Shown here: one piece after another, positions 55,846-64,000 of the stretch
Layout: each line of letters starts with the position of its first letter
Numbering within the stretch: the stretch's first letter is position 1
NCBI RefSeq assembly: GCF_004335085.1
Contig: NZ_RQRS01000004.1
Coordinates: 205,907-269,906, forward strand
Source of the DNA: Pedobacter nototheniae
Lineage (GTDB): Bacteria > Bacteroidota > Bacteroidia > Sphingobacteriales > Sphingobacteriaceae
Direction of reading: 5' to 3'
DNA: 64,000 bases
Notes under the pieces: model-generated
The model's input: the letters and a program-made list of their open reading frames with translations, nothing else
Database searches by the model: none
Told to the model about the DNA's origin: nothing
Translations under genes and position numbers: made by a program

Positions 55846-57360
55846 ATGGTGTTTAGGAAAATATATCTTTCGGTTATTTCTTTATGCTTATTGTTATTTA
55901 TTAGCTATAAAAGCTTTGCTCAACAATGGCAATCTCAATTTGTAAAAATAGAAAATAATGGTCATTTAAAATACATTCCAGATGCAAACGGAAATATTAT
56001 ACCAGACTTTAGTAGAGTTGGTTATCATCAAAATGGTAAAGTTATTCCTAATATAAAAGTTGTGATTGAGATTTCCGCTACAGGCGATAACGATCAGCTA
56101 AAGATTCAACAGGCTATTGATGATTTATCAAAAAAAGCAGCTGATGATAATGGAATCCGAGGAGCAATTTTATTAAAGAAAGGTACTTACGATATTCCAG
56201 GAACTTTAAAAATCTCAGCAAGTGGAATTGTTTTGCGTGGCGAAGGCAATGAAACAAAGTTAATTGCAACGGGAAAGGGTCAGCGGAAAACAATTATGGC
56301 TTCAGGAGAAGGTAAAGCGAAAGAAACTCCAGGGTCGAGACTTAAAATAACCGATCATTATGTGCCTGTTGGTGCTAAAAGTTTCTCGGTAACTTCTACT
56401 AAAGGTTTAAAAGTAGGAGATCAGATTATGGTTTACCGCCCCGGAACAACAAAATGGATTCAGGATTTAAAAATGGATCAAATCGAACCTGGAAACGGAA
56501 CGGTGCAATGGACCGCAGAGGATTATAATCTAGAATTTGAAAGAGTAATTATCGCAATAAAAGGCAATGAAATTACTATTGATAACCCAATTGTGATGGC
56601 AATGGAAGACCAATACGGTGGAGGTGAAATTTATAAATATTCATTTAATGGTCGTATTGCAGAAGTAGGAATTGAGAGTTTGTATTTAGAATCTGAATAT
56701 AGTAGTGATACAGATGAAGATCATGGTTGGGATGCAATTGCCTTTAATAAAATAGAAAACAGCTGGATAAAGAATGTAACCAGTAAGTACTTTGGGTATT
56801 CGTGTGTTAATTTAGGGCATGATAGTAAACAGATTACGGTTTTAGAAAGCAGATGCCTTGCCCCAAAATCGCAGATTATAGGCGGTAGAAGATATTCTTT
56901 CAATAACGATGGGCAGCTGAATCTTTTTATCGGTTGTTATGCCTCAGAGGGTAGGCACGATTACGTTACGGGCGCTAAAGTTTGTGGTCCAAATGTGTTT
57001 TATAATTGCAAATCAGAAAACGCTAAGGCCGATATTGGCCCACACCACCGCTGGGCTGTAGGTACACTTTATGATAACATCGTAACCGATGGAGAAATAA
57101 ACATTCAAGATCGTGGTAACTGGGGTACTGGGCACGGTTGGGCAGGTGTTAATCAGGTATTATGGAATTGTACTGCCGCAAAGGCAGCGGTTCAAAATCC
57201 TTATGTAAGTGGTAAAAACTATGCAATAGGTTTAAAAGCAAAGAAATATGATGGGCGCTTAAAAGGTAGGCCAGATGGCACTTGGGAGGGGCAAAACAAA
57301 GAAGGATTAAACCCTAAATCATTATATTTAAAACAAGTAGAAGAAAGTAAAACAAAATAA
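55846..57360 (+). CDS. Right-handed beta-helix protein, pectate-lyase-like fold (function unassigned)
   Basis: A 504-residue exported protein (signal ends LLFISYKSFAQ). The N-terminal region has the Pectate_lyase_3-like entry QLKIQQAIDDLSKKAADD, GAILLKKGTYDI and GIVLRGEGNETKLIATG. The parallel beta-helix continues with HGWDAIAFNKIENSWIKNV, SKYFGYSCVNLGHDSKQI, CYASEGRHDYVTGAKVCGPN and VFYNCKSENAKADIGPHHRW. Candidate catalytic or metal residues (His, Asp and Arg) cluster there. I cannot place it in a known PL, GH or CE family. Neighbours are a PL38-like lyase (1 nt upstream) and GH88 (5 nt downstream), so a lyase or epimerase acting on a uronan is the leading idea. This is inferred from context. 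Confidence 0.75.
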   Translation: MVFRKIYLSVISLCLLLFISYKSFAQQWQSQFVKIENNGHLKYIPDANGNIIPDFSRVGYHQNGKVIPNIKVVIEISATGDNDQLKIQQAIDDLSKKAADDNGIRGAILLKKGTYDIPGTLKISASGIVLRGEGNETKLIATGKGQRKTIMASGEGKAKETPGSRLKITDHYVPVGAKSFSVTSTKGLKVGDQIMVYRPGTTKWIQDLKMDQIEPGNGTVQWTAEDYNLEFERVIIAIKGNEITIDNPIVMAMEDQYGGGEIYKYSFNGRIAEVGIESLYLESEYSSDTDEDHGWDAIAFNKIENSWIKNVTSKYFGYSCVNLGHDSKQITVLESRCLAPKSQIIGGRRYSFNNDGQLNLFIGCYASEGRHDYVTGAKVCGPNVFYNCKSENAKADIGPHHRWAVGTLYDNIVTDGEINIQDRGNWGTGHGWAGVNQVLWNCTAAKAAVQNPYVSGKNYAIGLKAKKYDGRLKGRPDGTWEGQNKEGLNPKSLYLKQVEESKTK

Positions 57361-57365
57361 TTAGT

Positions 57366-58541
57366 ATGAATTTAAAGATTAAGCTATCTGGGTTAATGTT
57401 ATTGTCTATCAGTGCTGTATATGCTCAGAAAACTGATGTAGAAAAAGCATTTAAATCAGCAGAGAAACAAACAGATTTATTAATCAGAAATGTGGATTCG
57501 GCCAGAAAGGTTAAGCCAAATTTGGTATCGCCACGTACGGTAGAAAAAGGCCAGTTTAAAATGGTGGTTTCAAAAGACTGGACGAGTGGTTTTTTTCCAG
57601 CAGAGCTTTGGTATTTCTATCAATATACTAAAGATAAAAAATGGCTCGATTTAGCTAAAAAATATACAGAAGACATTAAAAAGGAACAATACAATAGAGG
57701 TACGCACGATCTTGGTTTTATGGTTTATTGCCCTTTCGGAAACGGTTACCGCTTAACGCAAGATACAGCCTATCGGTCGGTTATTATTCAGGCAGCAAAA
57801 TCGCTCTCAACACGGTTTAACCAAAGAGCTGGGGTTATAAAATCATGGGATCACAATACCGATAAATGGAAGTACCCGGTTATTATTGATAATATGATGA
57901 ACCTCGAATTATTGTTTGAAACCACCAAGCTAACTGGTGATTCATCTTTCTATAAAATTGCGGTATCACATGCAAACACAACCATGAAAAATCATTTCAG
58001 ACCTGATTATAGTTCGTGGCATGTAATTGATTATGATACTTTAAGTGGCAATGTTCTTCAAAAAGTTACGGCACAGGGTTATGCAAATGAATCTGCTTGG
58101 GCACGTGGGCAGGCTTGGGCATTATATGGGTATACTTTATGTTATCGTGAAACAAAAAATAAAGCATATTTAACTCAAGCTGATGGGATTGCTAATTTTA
58201 TATTAAGTAATAAAATAACTCCTGAGGATGGTATTCCTTATTGGGATTACAATGATCCGAAAATCCCTAATGCACCAAGAGATGCATCTGCCGCAGCAAT
58301 AACTGCTTCTGCATTGTATGAGTTGGCTGGTTATAGCAAAGCAAATAGCAAGAAATATAAAGCTGCCGCAGATAAAATTTTAAAATCATTAAGTACAAAA
58401 TATGTAAGCAAGGCGGGCGAAAATTATGGTTTTATATTGGAGCATAGTACTGGGCATCTACCTGCGAAATCTGAAATTGATGTGCCTATTAACTATGCTG
58501 ATTACTACTACCTTGAGGCTTTGTTAAGAAGCAATAAATAA
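57366..58541 (+). CDS. GH88 unsaturated glucuronyl hydrolase
   Basis: A 391-residue exported GH88 enzyme (signal MNLKIKLSGLMLLSISAVYA), which hydrates the vinyl ether of delta-4,5-unsaturated uronic acids at the non-reducing end of lyase products. The alpha6/alpha6-barrel has the expected motifs: DWTSGFFPAELW, NRGTHDLGFM (Asp115), DNMMNLELLF (Asp175), ARGQAWALYGYT, DASAAAITASALYEL and PINYADYYYLEAL. Asp115 and Asp175 match the two catalytic aspartates of characterised UGL. Its presence requires a lyase that leaves unsaturated uronate, which fits the two genes before it. It lies in one operon with them and with GH18 (3 nt gap). Confidence 0.95.
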   Translation: MNLKIKLSGLMLLSISAVYAQKTDVEKAFKSAEKQTDLLIRNVDSARKVKPNLVSPRTVEKGQFKMVVSKDWTSGFFPAELWYFYQYTKDKKWLDLAKKYTEDIKKEQYNRGTHDLGFMVYCPFGNGYRLTQDTAYRSVIIQAAKSLSTRFNQRAGVIKSWDHNTDKWKYPVIIDNMMNLELLFETTKLTGDSSFYKIAVSHANTTMKNHFRPDYSSWHVIDYDTLSGNVLQKVTAQGYANESAWARGQAWALYGYTLCYRETKNKAYLTQADGIANFILSNKITPEDGIPYWDYNDPKIPNAPRDASAAAITASALYELAGYSKANSKKYKAAADKILKSLSTKYVSKAGENYGFILEHSTGHLPAKSEIDVPINYADYYYLEALLRSNK

Positions 58542-58544
58542 AAT

Positions 58545-59666
58545 ATGAAAAAGGTTTTTAAGTTCAGTTTGGTACTGTTTGCTATTGTGGCCATAATGGC
58601 AATGCGGCCTGAAATAGTACAAAATAAAAAAGTTGTTATTGGTTATGTTGGTGGCTATAAAGGCCTTGTTGATGTAACTAAAATAGCTGCTCAGAAGATT
58701 ACGCACATAAATTATGCTTTTGTGAATGTTAAAAACAATCGTGCTTTTCTAAACCGTGAGGCAACCGATACTGTGAATCTTAAAAACCTGAATAAACTCA
58801 AACTTAAAAACCCTGATCTTAAAATTTTAATCTCAATTGGTGGTTGGGCATGGAGCGAAAATTTCTCTGATGCAGCCTTAACCGATACAGCAAGGAAAGC
58901 CTTTGCCGCAAGTGCCGTTAAAATTATTGAGCAATACAACTTAGATGGCGTTGATATTGATTGGGAATACCCCGCAATAGCTGGTGAAAAAGGGAATATA
59001 TTTAGACCAGTGGACAAGCAGAACTTTACTTTGCTTCTTAAAGAGCTTCGTTTGGAATTGGATAGTTTAGAGCAATTACATAAAACAAAAAAAATGCTAA
59101 CCATAGCTGTAGGCGGTTTTACCAATTTTATCCGCCAAACTGAAATGGATAAAGTACAGCAATACTTGGATTATGTAAACCTTATGACTTACGATTTCTA
59201 TAATGGAGATTTTGCCGGTCACCATACTAATCTTTATAATTCGAAGAAATATCCAGCAGAAAATTATGCCGATAAAACCTTTAAAGAGTTTGTTGCTGCA
59301 GGCGTTCCGCCAAATAAGTTGGTAATGGGAATTGCCTTTTACAGTCGTTCTTTTACACTAAAAGAAAACTCAACAAAAGGTTTAGGTGATTCTATATTAA
59401 ATAGCAGATATGGAAAAGGTTATACTTTTATTAAGGACAGTTTAATTAATCAAAAAGGTTTTACCGCTTATTATGATAAGGAAGCAAAGGCATCTTACAT
59501 TTATAATCCTACAAGCAGAGAATATGTGACTTTCGACGATGAAAAATCTGTTAAGGAAAAATGTAAATATGTTTTAAAAAATAATATGGGTGGAGTAATG
59601 TTTTGGGAATATGATTCTGATTTGAATGGCTATTTGCTGGATCAGATTAATAAAAGTTTAAAATAA
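58545..59666 (+). CDS. GH18 chitinase-type glycoside hydrolase
   Basis: A 373-residue GH18 enzyme. The catalytic motif LDGVDIDWEYP (Asp134, Asp137, Asp139, Glu141) matches DxxDxDxE with Glu141 as proton donor. The barrel also shows ILISIGGWAWSENF and YVNLMTYDFYNG (the MxYD motif). The insertion domain before the last strand contains GFTAYYDKEAKASYIY, and the C-terminal strand GGVMFWEYDSD provides the conserved Trp. The hydrophobic N-terminus (MKKVFKFSLVLFAIVAIMAM) looks like a signal or anchor. It cleaves beta-1,4-GlcNAc linkages in chitin or related N-acetylglucosamine glycans. It is unexpected in a uronan locus, and may mean the substrate is a composite cell wall. It is the last gene before a 201-bp gap. 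Confidence 0.93.
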   Translation: MKKVFKFSLVLFAIVAIMAMRPEIVQNKKVVIGYVGGYKGLVDVTKIAAQKITHINYAFVNVKNNRAFLNREATDTVNLKNLNKLKLKNPDLKILISIGGWAWSENFSDAALTDTARKAFAASAVKIIEQYNLDGVDIDWEYPAIAGEKGNIFRPVDKQNFTLLLKELRLELDSLEQLHKTKKMLTIAVGGFTNFIRQTEMDKVQQYLDYVNLMTYDFYNGDFAGHHTNLYNSKKYPAENYADKTFKEFVAAGVPPNKLVMGIAFYSRSFTLKENSTKGLGDSILNSRYGKGYTFIKDSLINQKGFTAYYDKEAKASYIYNPTSREYVTFDDEKSVKEKCKYVLKNNMGGVMFWEYDSDLNGYLLDQINKSLK

Positions 59667-59867
59667 TTATGGTGATGGTCTTATCAGCCTAAGTTTGAAA
59701 TTGTTAGCGTTAATTGGCTATTCGGTTCTCAAAAATGCTAGGGAATGTTTACATTTTTATGGGTTATAGCCCTTAATAATTTAATAATATTGCACACAAA
59801 ATAACTTTTTAAAATGCCTTAATTTGGTATTGGAACCTAATTTATAAAATAATAGAGCAAGAAAGAA

Positions 59868-61346
59868 ATGAGACAAAACTTAGGTATTCTCTTAATTTTA
59901 GCAACAGCATTTACAGCTGCTGCACAAAATAAAAAGGGAATTAAAACTGTTGGAAAAGCAACACAAGTATACACCGTTGGCAATAAAAAAGTAACAGTGT
60001 ACACCACGGCAGAGCATTCTGATTACAGAATTAGCAAAACGGAAACATTAAACTTTGTAGAAAACAAACAACCATTTGAAACCGAGCCTTGTGTTTTTGT
60101 TGATCCAACTATAAAATACCAAACTTTAGTGGGCATTGGCGGCGCATTAACAGATGCATCTGCAGAAACGTTTGCTAAACTTTCTAAGAAAAATCAGCAA
60201 GAATTATTAACAGCCTATTACAGTGCCGATAAAGGAATTGGTTACACAATTGCCCGTACCAATATTGCCAGTTGTGATTTCTCAAGCGGAAGCTATACTT
60301 ATGTGCAGGATAACGATAAGGATTTAAAAACCTTTAGCGTTGCACATGATGAAACTTATAAAATTCCTTTAATTAAGCAAGCAACAGCAGCTGCAGGTGG
60401 TAAACTGCCTTTGTTTGTAAGTCCTTGGTCGCCACCAGCTTGGATGAAGGATAATAATAGTTTAGTGCAAGGTGGGCACTTATTGCCTGCATATCGCCAA
60501 AGCTGGGCAAATCACTATGTGAAGTTTATTAAAACCTACGAAAAAATGGGTATGCCTATTTGGGGTTTAACCGTTCAGAATGAGCCTATGGCAAAACAAA
60601 AATGGGAATCTTGTGTGTTTACCGCTGAAGAAGAACGTGATTTTATTAAAAATTTCTTAGGCCCAACTCTACAAAAAGAAGGTTTAGGCTCTAAAAAATT
60701 AATCGCCTGGGATCATAACCGTGATCAGATTTTCCAAAGAGCAAGCACCATTTTAAATGATAAAGATGCTGCAAAATATGTTTGGGGTATTGGTTTCCAC
60801 TGGTATGAAACATGGACGGGTAGTGGTATGCAGTTTGGTAACGTAAAACAAACTCATGAAGCTTACCCAGATAAGGCCTTGATTTTTACCGAAGGTTGTA
60901 AAGAAAAATATGATGTAAATAAATTAGATGACTGGACTTTGGGCGAACGTTATGGTTACTCAATGATTAACGATTTTAATGCAGGCACGGCTGCATGGAC
61001 AGATTGGAATATCCTTTTAGATGAAAAAGGCGGACCAAACCACGTGGGTAATTTCTGTTTTGCACCGGTACATGCCGATACGCAAAATGATAAATTAATT
61101 TATACCAATGCTTTTTACTACATGGGGCACTTTTCTAAATTCATCCGTCCGGGTGCAAAAAGAATTGGTTCAGCATCAAGCCGTGATAAATTGCAAACCA
61201 CTGCATTTTTAAATGCCGATGGAAAGCTTGCAGTAGTAGTAATGAACCAATCAGATGATAAAATAAAATACAGTTTATGGATAAAAGGACAGGCGGCAAC
61301 AACAACCAGCTTACCACATTCCATAACTACATTAGTTGTTGAATAA
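59868..61346 (+). CDS. GH30 family glycoside hydrolase
   Basis: A 492-residue exported GH30 enzyme (signal MRQNLGILLILATAFTAAAQ). The TIM barrel begins near LVGIGGALTDASAETFAKL, continues with GYTIARTNIASCDFSSGSY and LPLFVSPWSPPAWMKDN, and carries the acid/base Glu239 (IWGLTVQNEP) and the nucleophile Glu342 (LIFTEGCKEKYD). The beta-sandwich at the C-terminus closes with TTLVVE. The pattern resembles glucosylceramidase-type subfamilies (GH30_1, GH30_3), which include beta-glucosidase and endo-beta-1,6-glucanase. It does not match the glucuronoxylanase subfamily GH30_8 as I know it, but I cannot assign the subfamily with certainty. A 201-bp gap before it suggests its own promoter. Confidence 0.9.
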   Translation: MRQNLGILLILATAFTAAAQNKKGIKTVGKATQVYTVGNKKVTVYTTAEHSDYRISKTETLNFVENKQPFETEPCVFVDPTIKYQTLVGIGGALTDASAETFAKLSKKNQQELLTAYYSADKGIGYTIARTNIASCDFSSGSYTYVQDNDKDLKTFSVAHDETYKIPLIKQATAAAGGKLPLFVSPWSPPAWMKDNNSLVQGGHLLPAYRQSWANHYVKFIKTYEKMGMPIWGLTVQNEPMAKQKWESCVFTAEEERDFIKNFLGPTLQKEGLGSKKLIAWDHNRDQIFQRASTILNDKDAAKYVWGIGFHWYETWTGSGMQFGNVKQTHEAYPDKALIFTEGCKEKYDVNKLDDWTLGERYGYSMINDFNAGTAAWTDWNILLDEKGGPNHVGNFCFAPVHADTQNDKLIYTNAFYYMGHFSKFIRPGAKRIGSASSRDKLQTTAFLNADGKLAVVVMNQSDDKIKYSLWIKGQAATTTSLPHSITTLVVE

Positions 61347-61366
61347 ATTCAAAAAAAATCTAAATA

Positions 61367-62191
61367 ATGATTAAAGAAGTTGAAAGCCTTTTCTCTCTAA
61401 AGGATAAGGTTGTAGTTGTTACAGGCGCTACAGGTGTATTAGGAGAGGCTTTTATAAACGGACTTTGTTCTGCAGAGGCATCCATAGTTGTAATTGGCCG
61501 TAATGAAGATATTGCGAAACAAAGAGTAGAAGAGGTAATTAATGCAGGTTGTAAAGCCATTTACATTATCGCTGATGTATTAAATGAGCAAGACTTAATT
61601 GAAGCAAATAGCAAAATTTTAAAAGAATTTGGTCGGATTGATGCTTTAGTTAATGCCGCTGGTGGTAATGTTGCTGAGGCTGTGGTACAACCTGGAAACG
61701 ATGTTTTTGATCTAAATGTATCCGCCCTTAAACAAGCTTTTGATTTAAACCTTTTTGGTACCATTATGCCAACACAAATTTTTGGTCGTGAAATTGCCAA
61801 AAATGGAGGCAGCATTGTCAATATTTCATCTATTTCTGCTACACAGGCCCTTACCCGTGTATTAGGTTATTCACTTGCAAAGGCTGCAATTGATAGTTAT
61901 ACCAAATGGATGGCTGTAGAACTCGCTAATCGTTATGAAGATAAAATAAGAATGAACGCTATTGTGCCTGGTTTTTTTATTACCAATCAAAATAGATCCT
62001 TGTTAACTAATGAAGATGGTTCATTAACCAGTAGAGGACAGGCAATTATCTCCAAAACACCTTTTAAGCGCTTTGGTAGCCCCGATGAACTAATAGGTGC
62101 GTTGGTTTATTTACTTAGCGATGCTTCTAAATTTGTTAATGGCGAAAATATTAAAGTAGATGGAGGGTTCAGCGCATTCTCAGGCGTATAA
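61367..62191 (+). CDS. SDR oxidoreductase, probable D-mannonate oxidoreductase (UxuB-like)
   Basis: A 274-residue cytosolic short-chain dehydrogenase. The cofactor motif is VVVTGATGVLGEAF (TGxxxGxG), with VNAAGG, the catalytic Ser in ISSISATQ and YSLAKAA (Tyr-x-x-x-Lys). It starts SLFSLKDK, close to Bacillus YjmF/UxuB. In the uronate pathway such enzymes reduce D-fructuronate to D-mannonate with NAD(P)H. The uxuA gene starts 3 nt downstream, and mannonate is its substrate, so the pairing is strong. An alternative is a KduD-like keto-deoxy-sugar dehydrogenase. It is of normal SDR length and lies between GH30 and uxuA in one operon. Confidence 0.85.
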   Translation: MIKEVESLFSLKDKVVVVTGATGVLGEAFINGLCSAEASIVVIGRNEDIAKQRVEEVINAGCKAIYIIADVLNEQDLIEANSKILKEFGRIDALVNAAGGNVAEAVVQPGNDVFDLNVSALKQAFDLNLFGTIMPTQIFGREIAKNGGSIVNISSISATQALTRVLGYSLAKAAIDSYTKWMAVELANRYEDKIRMNAIVPGFFITNQNRSLLTNEDGSLTSRGQAIISKTPFKRFGSPDELIGALVYLLSDASKFVNGENIKVDGGFSAFSGV

Positions 62192-62194
62192 TTT

Positions 62195-63370
62195 ATGGAA
62201 ACAAAATATAAAAAATTAGAACAAACCTGGCGTTGGTATGGTCCAAACGATCCAGTATCACTTCAGGATGTTAAGCAAGCCGGTGCAACTGGTATTGTAA
62301 CCGCTTTGCACCATATTCCGCATGGCGAAGTGTGGCCATTAGCCGATATTCAGGAAAGAAAAGCCATTATTGAAGCCGCAGGTTTAACATGGTCTGTAGT
62401 AGAAAGCGTTCCAGTACACGAAGCAATTAAAACCCGCAGAGCAGATGTAGATCAATATTTGGAGAATTATAAAACATCACTCCGAAATTTATCGCAATGC
62501 GGAATTAAGATTGTTTGCTATAATTTTATGCCAGTTTTAGATTGGACACGCACACAGTTGGATCTTGAAATGACTGATGGATCTAAAGCTTTATACTTTA
62601 ACTGGATTGATTTAGCCATCTTCGATATTTACATTTTAAAAAGAGCAGGAGCAGAGGCTGATTATTCTGAATCTATATTAAACCGGGCAAAAGCAAAATC
62701 AGCAACCTTAAATCAGCAGCAATTAGATGATTTAAGAATTAATGTACTGATGGGGATTCCTAATGAAAAGGAAATAGAACTGGAAACCCTACGCAATAGT
62801 ATTAATGAATATGCTGCGATCGGTAAAAAAGGCTTGCAAGAAAATCTACTGTATTTTTTAAGTGCCATTGCTGATGTTTGTACGGAAGAAGGCATAAGCA
62901 TGACGATTCATCCAGATGATCCGCCGTATCCTATTTTAGGTTTGCCACGTATTGCCAGTACACTTGAAGATTTTAACTATATCATTAAAGGCGTAAATAA
63001 GGCGTTTAACGGTGTTTGTTTCTGTACAGGCTCGTTAGGCGCAGGAGTAAGTAATAATGCGCTAGCGATTTTTAATGCAGTTAAAGAACGTGTGTATTTT
63101 GCGCATTTAAGAAATGTAACAAAAGATGAAGACGGAAGTTTTTACGAAGCAGATCACTTAGGTGGCGATGTAAATATGTACGAAATTATGAAGGCTCTAT
63201 CTGAAGAAAATGCAACAAGAGCTAAATCTATTCCGTTCCGTCCAGATCATGGGCATCAAATGCTTGATGATTTAACGAAAGTAACCAATCCAGGATATTC
63301 CGCTATCGGTCGTTTAAGAGGTCTTGCCGAACTTAGAGGATTAGAAATTGGGGTAACAGGGAATTATTAA
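62195..63370 (+). CDS. uxuA: Mannonate dehydratase
   Basis: A 391-residue UxuA enzyme that dehydrates D-mannonate to 2-keto-3-deoxy-D-gluconate. The N-terminal signature LEQTWRWYGPNDPVSLQDVKQ (in part), TGIVTALHHIPHGEVWP and VESVPVHEAIKTR are intact. VCYNFMPVLDWTRTQL, SMTIHPDDPPYPILGLPRI, CTGSLGAGVSNN, YFAHLRNVTKDEDGSFYEADHLGGD (shown in part) and FRPDHGHQM carry the metal-binding His, Cys and Asp residues. The length matches the E. coli enzyme. It ends the uronate branch of the PUL and is followed by a terminator. UxaC and KDG kinase are not in the window and must lie elsewhere. Confidence 0.95.
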   Translation: METKYKKLEQTWRWYGPNDPVSLQDVKQAGATGIVTALHHIPHGEVWPLADIQERKAIIEAAGLTWSVVESVPVHEAIKTRRADVDQYLENYKTSLRNLSQCGIKIVCYNFMPVLDWTRTQLDLEMTDGSKALYFNWIDLAIFDIYILKRAGAEADYSESILNRAKAKSATLNQQQLDDLRINVLMGIPNEKEIELETLRNSINEYAAIGKKGLQENLLYFLSAIADVCTEEGISMTIHPDDPPYPILGLPRIASTLEDFNYIIKGVNKAFNGVCFCTGSLGAGVSNNALAIFNAVKERVYFAHLRNVTKDEDGSFYEADHLGGDVNMYEIMKALSEENATRAKSIPFRPDHGHQMLDDLTKVTNPGYSAIGRLRGLAELRGLEIGVTGNY

Positions 63371-63372
63371 TA

Positions 63373-63405
63373 AAAAAACGCTTTGCTAACAGCAAGGCGT
63401 TTTTT
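63373..63405 (+). terminator. Terminator after uxuA, end of the PUL
   Basis: A 9-bp stem with one G-T pair (CGCTTTGCT at 63379-63387 with AGCAAGGCG at 63391-63399) has an AAC loop. It is flanked by an A run before and a T run after. Confidence 0.88.
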
Positions 63406-63514
63406 GTTTCTGCTGATTTTCAGTTGGCTTCTAATTTAACAGTAAATAAATTGTTTGATTACAAATTTTTAACTCCACCTTTGCTTGTGGCTTGAAATTT
63501 GAGTCTAAACAAGT

Positions 63515-63748
63515 ATGGAAAACAACCAGCAACCCGAAAAGAAAATCCTTAAACCTTCGGTAATACATGATGCTTTGCCTGAGGTTAAGAAACCCGAACA
63601 TCTGCGTAAAACATCCTCAAATGATGGTTCAGATTTACCAGAAAACCCTGAAAGAAATTATCACCATGAAGAATTTAGAAGTAAAACCTCACTTCATGAT
63701 GAACTTAGACAAGCCGATGATGACATTTGGAATGGTGAAGATGCCTAA
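63515..63748 (+). CDS. Small hydrophilic hypothetical protein, 77 residues
   Basis: I do not recognise a family. The protein has no signal peptide or membrane helix and is rich in Pro, Lys, Glu and Asp (KKILKPSVIHDALPEVKKPE, LPENPERNYHHEEFRSK, LRQADDDIWNGEDA). It is probably mostly disordered. The gene has its own terminator and stands apart from the PUL, 144 nt after uxuA. A second frame through the same bases is open, but the composition of this one (charged, evenly spread, ending before a terminator) is more credible. It may be lineage-specific. Confidence 0.65.
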   Translation: MENNQQPEKKILKPSVIHDALPEVKKPEHLRKTSSNDGSDLPENPERNYHHEEFRSKTSLHDELRQADDDIWNGEDA

Positions 63749-64000
63749 AATATAAATTGAAGCCTGTTTTGTGTACGCAAAACAGGCTTTTTATTTAATT
63801 GCAATCCTACAAGTATCAGTAGAATTGAAGGATAGGAGTATACCCACTGGCACAAAACTTTGTTTCTAAACCCGTATTCTATGGTTAATGCAAACAAAAA
63901 GTTAATTATTTTTTGAGAAGCATTACTTTAGAATTATTTATGCTGCTAGGTTTGATATGTAGGGTGTTCCTCTTTTTACTGCAGCAAATGCTCTGCTCAA
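63749..64000. other. Window end: terminator then no firm gene
   Basis: After the terminator I find no complete gene. Two minus-strand frames run in from the window edge. One ends near 63941 (RAFAAVKRGTPYISNLAA) and the other near 63901 (INNSKVMLLKK). One may be the C-terminus of a gene beyond the window. Confidence 0.35.
63760..63792 (+). terminator. Terminator after the small hypothetical gene
   Basis: AAGCCTGTTTTG (63760-63771) pairs perfectly with CAAAACAGGCTT (63778-63789) around TGTACG and runs into TTTTT. Confidence 0.9.

Overview
The window is a chromosomal segment of a Bacteroidota bacterium, most likely Sphingobacteriaceae close to Pedobacter. The evidence is the AT-rich DNA, two SusC/SusD pairs, a type IX secretion (T9SS) type B sorting domain, PorP/SprF and OmpA-PD40 proteins, and promoters with the Bacteroidota -7 element TAnnTTTG. 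The genus is inferred from gene style, not from a marker gene. I saw no transposase, phage gene or CRISPR array.

Layout. 1-5.7 kb: 3' end of a large repeat-rich T9SS adhesin, then a PorP/SprF protein and an OmpA/PD40 protein. 5.8-10.25 kb: a DNA-damage-tolerance (mutasome-like) pair, a Y-family polymerase and a short DnaE, behind two copies of a palindrome. 10.3-12.5 kb: a class II Fic protein, whose start codon lies in a palindrome related to the terminator just upstream, plus a YdeI/OmdA protein and a small membrane protein. 12.5-18.9 kb (minus strand): a dolichol-phosphate-mannose-synthase-like glycosyltransferase, two POT peptide transporters, an exported hypothetical and a thiolase. 19.0-20.6 kb (minus): an SPFH protein, a membrane protein and a 55-residue ribbon-helix-helix protein. 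20.7-23.3 kb: a PgpH-like 7TM-HD phosphodiesterase and tRNA-Ser(GCT), tRNA-Pro(TGG), tRNA-Pro(TGG). 23.4-31.4 kb (minus): a GEIH-motif exported protein, a response regulator whose receiver lacks the phosphoacceptor Asp, a DUF4142 lipoprotein, a DUF481 protein, an orphan TonB-dependent receptor, a YycJ-like metallo-hydrolase and a MarR regulator divergent from an MFS exporter.

32.9-63.4 kb is a large polysaccharide utilization locus (PUL). A LacI-family regulator sits behind a 20-bp perfect palindrome and is divergent from susC-susD-susC-susD-GH2-GH10-GH3-GH2-GH2-alginate_lyase/PL38-like-beta-helix-GH88-GH18. After a 201-bp gap come GH30, an SDR mannonate oxidoreductase and uxuA. The two TonB-linked SusCD pairs would import oligosaccharides. 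Lyase(s) plus GH88 would release unsaturated uronic acids, GH2 and GH3 would trim side chains, and the SDR and UxuA would carry uronate into 2-keto-3-deoxygluconate. A uronic-acid-containing glycan is therefore the best supported target. The xylanase, chitinase and GH30 leave open a glucuronoxylan-like polymer or a fungal cell wall containing glucuronan.

The most checkable new signals are the regulatory palindromes: ACTAA-N5-TTAGT twice before dinB, GAGCCGAATA inverted repeats around the Fic start, GTAAA-N5-TTTAC at both marR/MFS promoters, and the LacI-type site. Others are the degenerate receiver, the SPFH-RHH operon and the unassigned beta-helix protein in the PUL.
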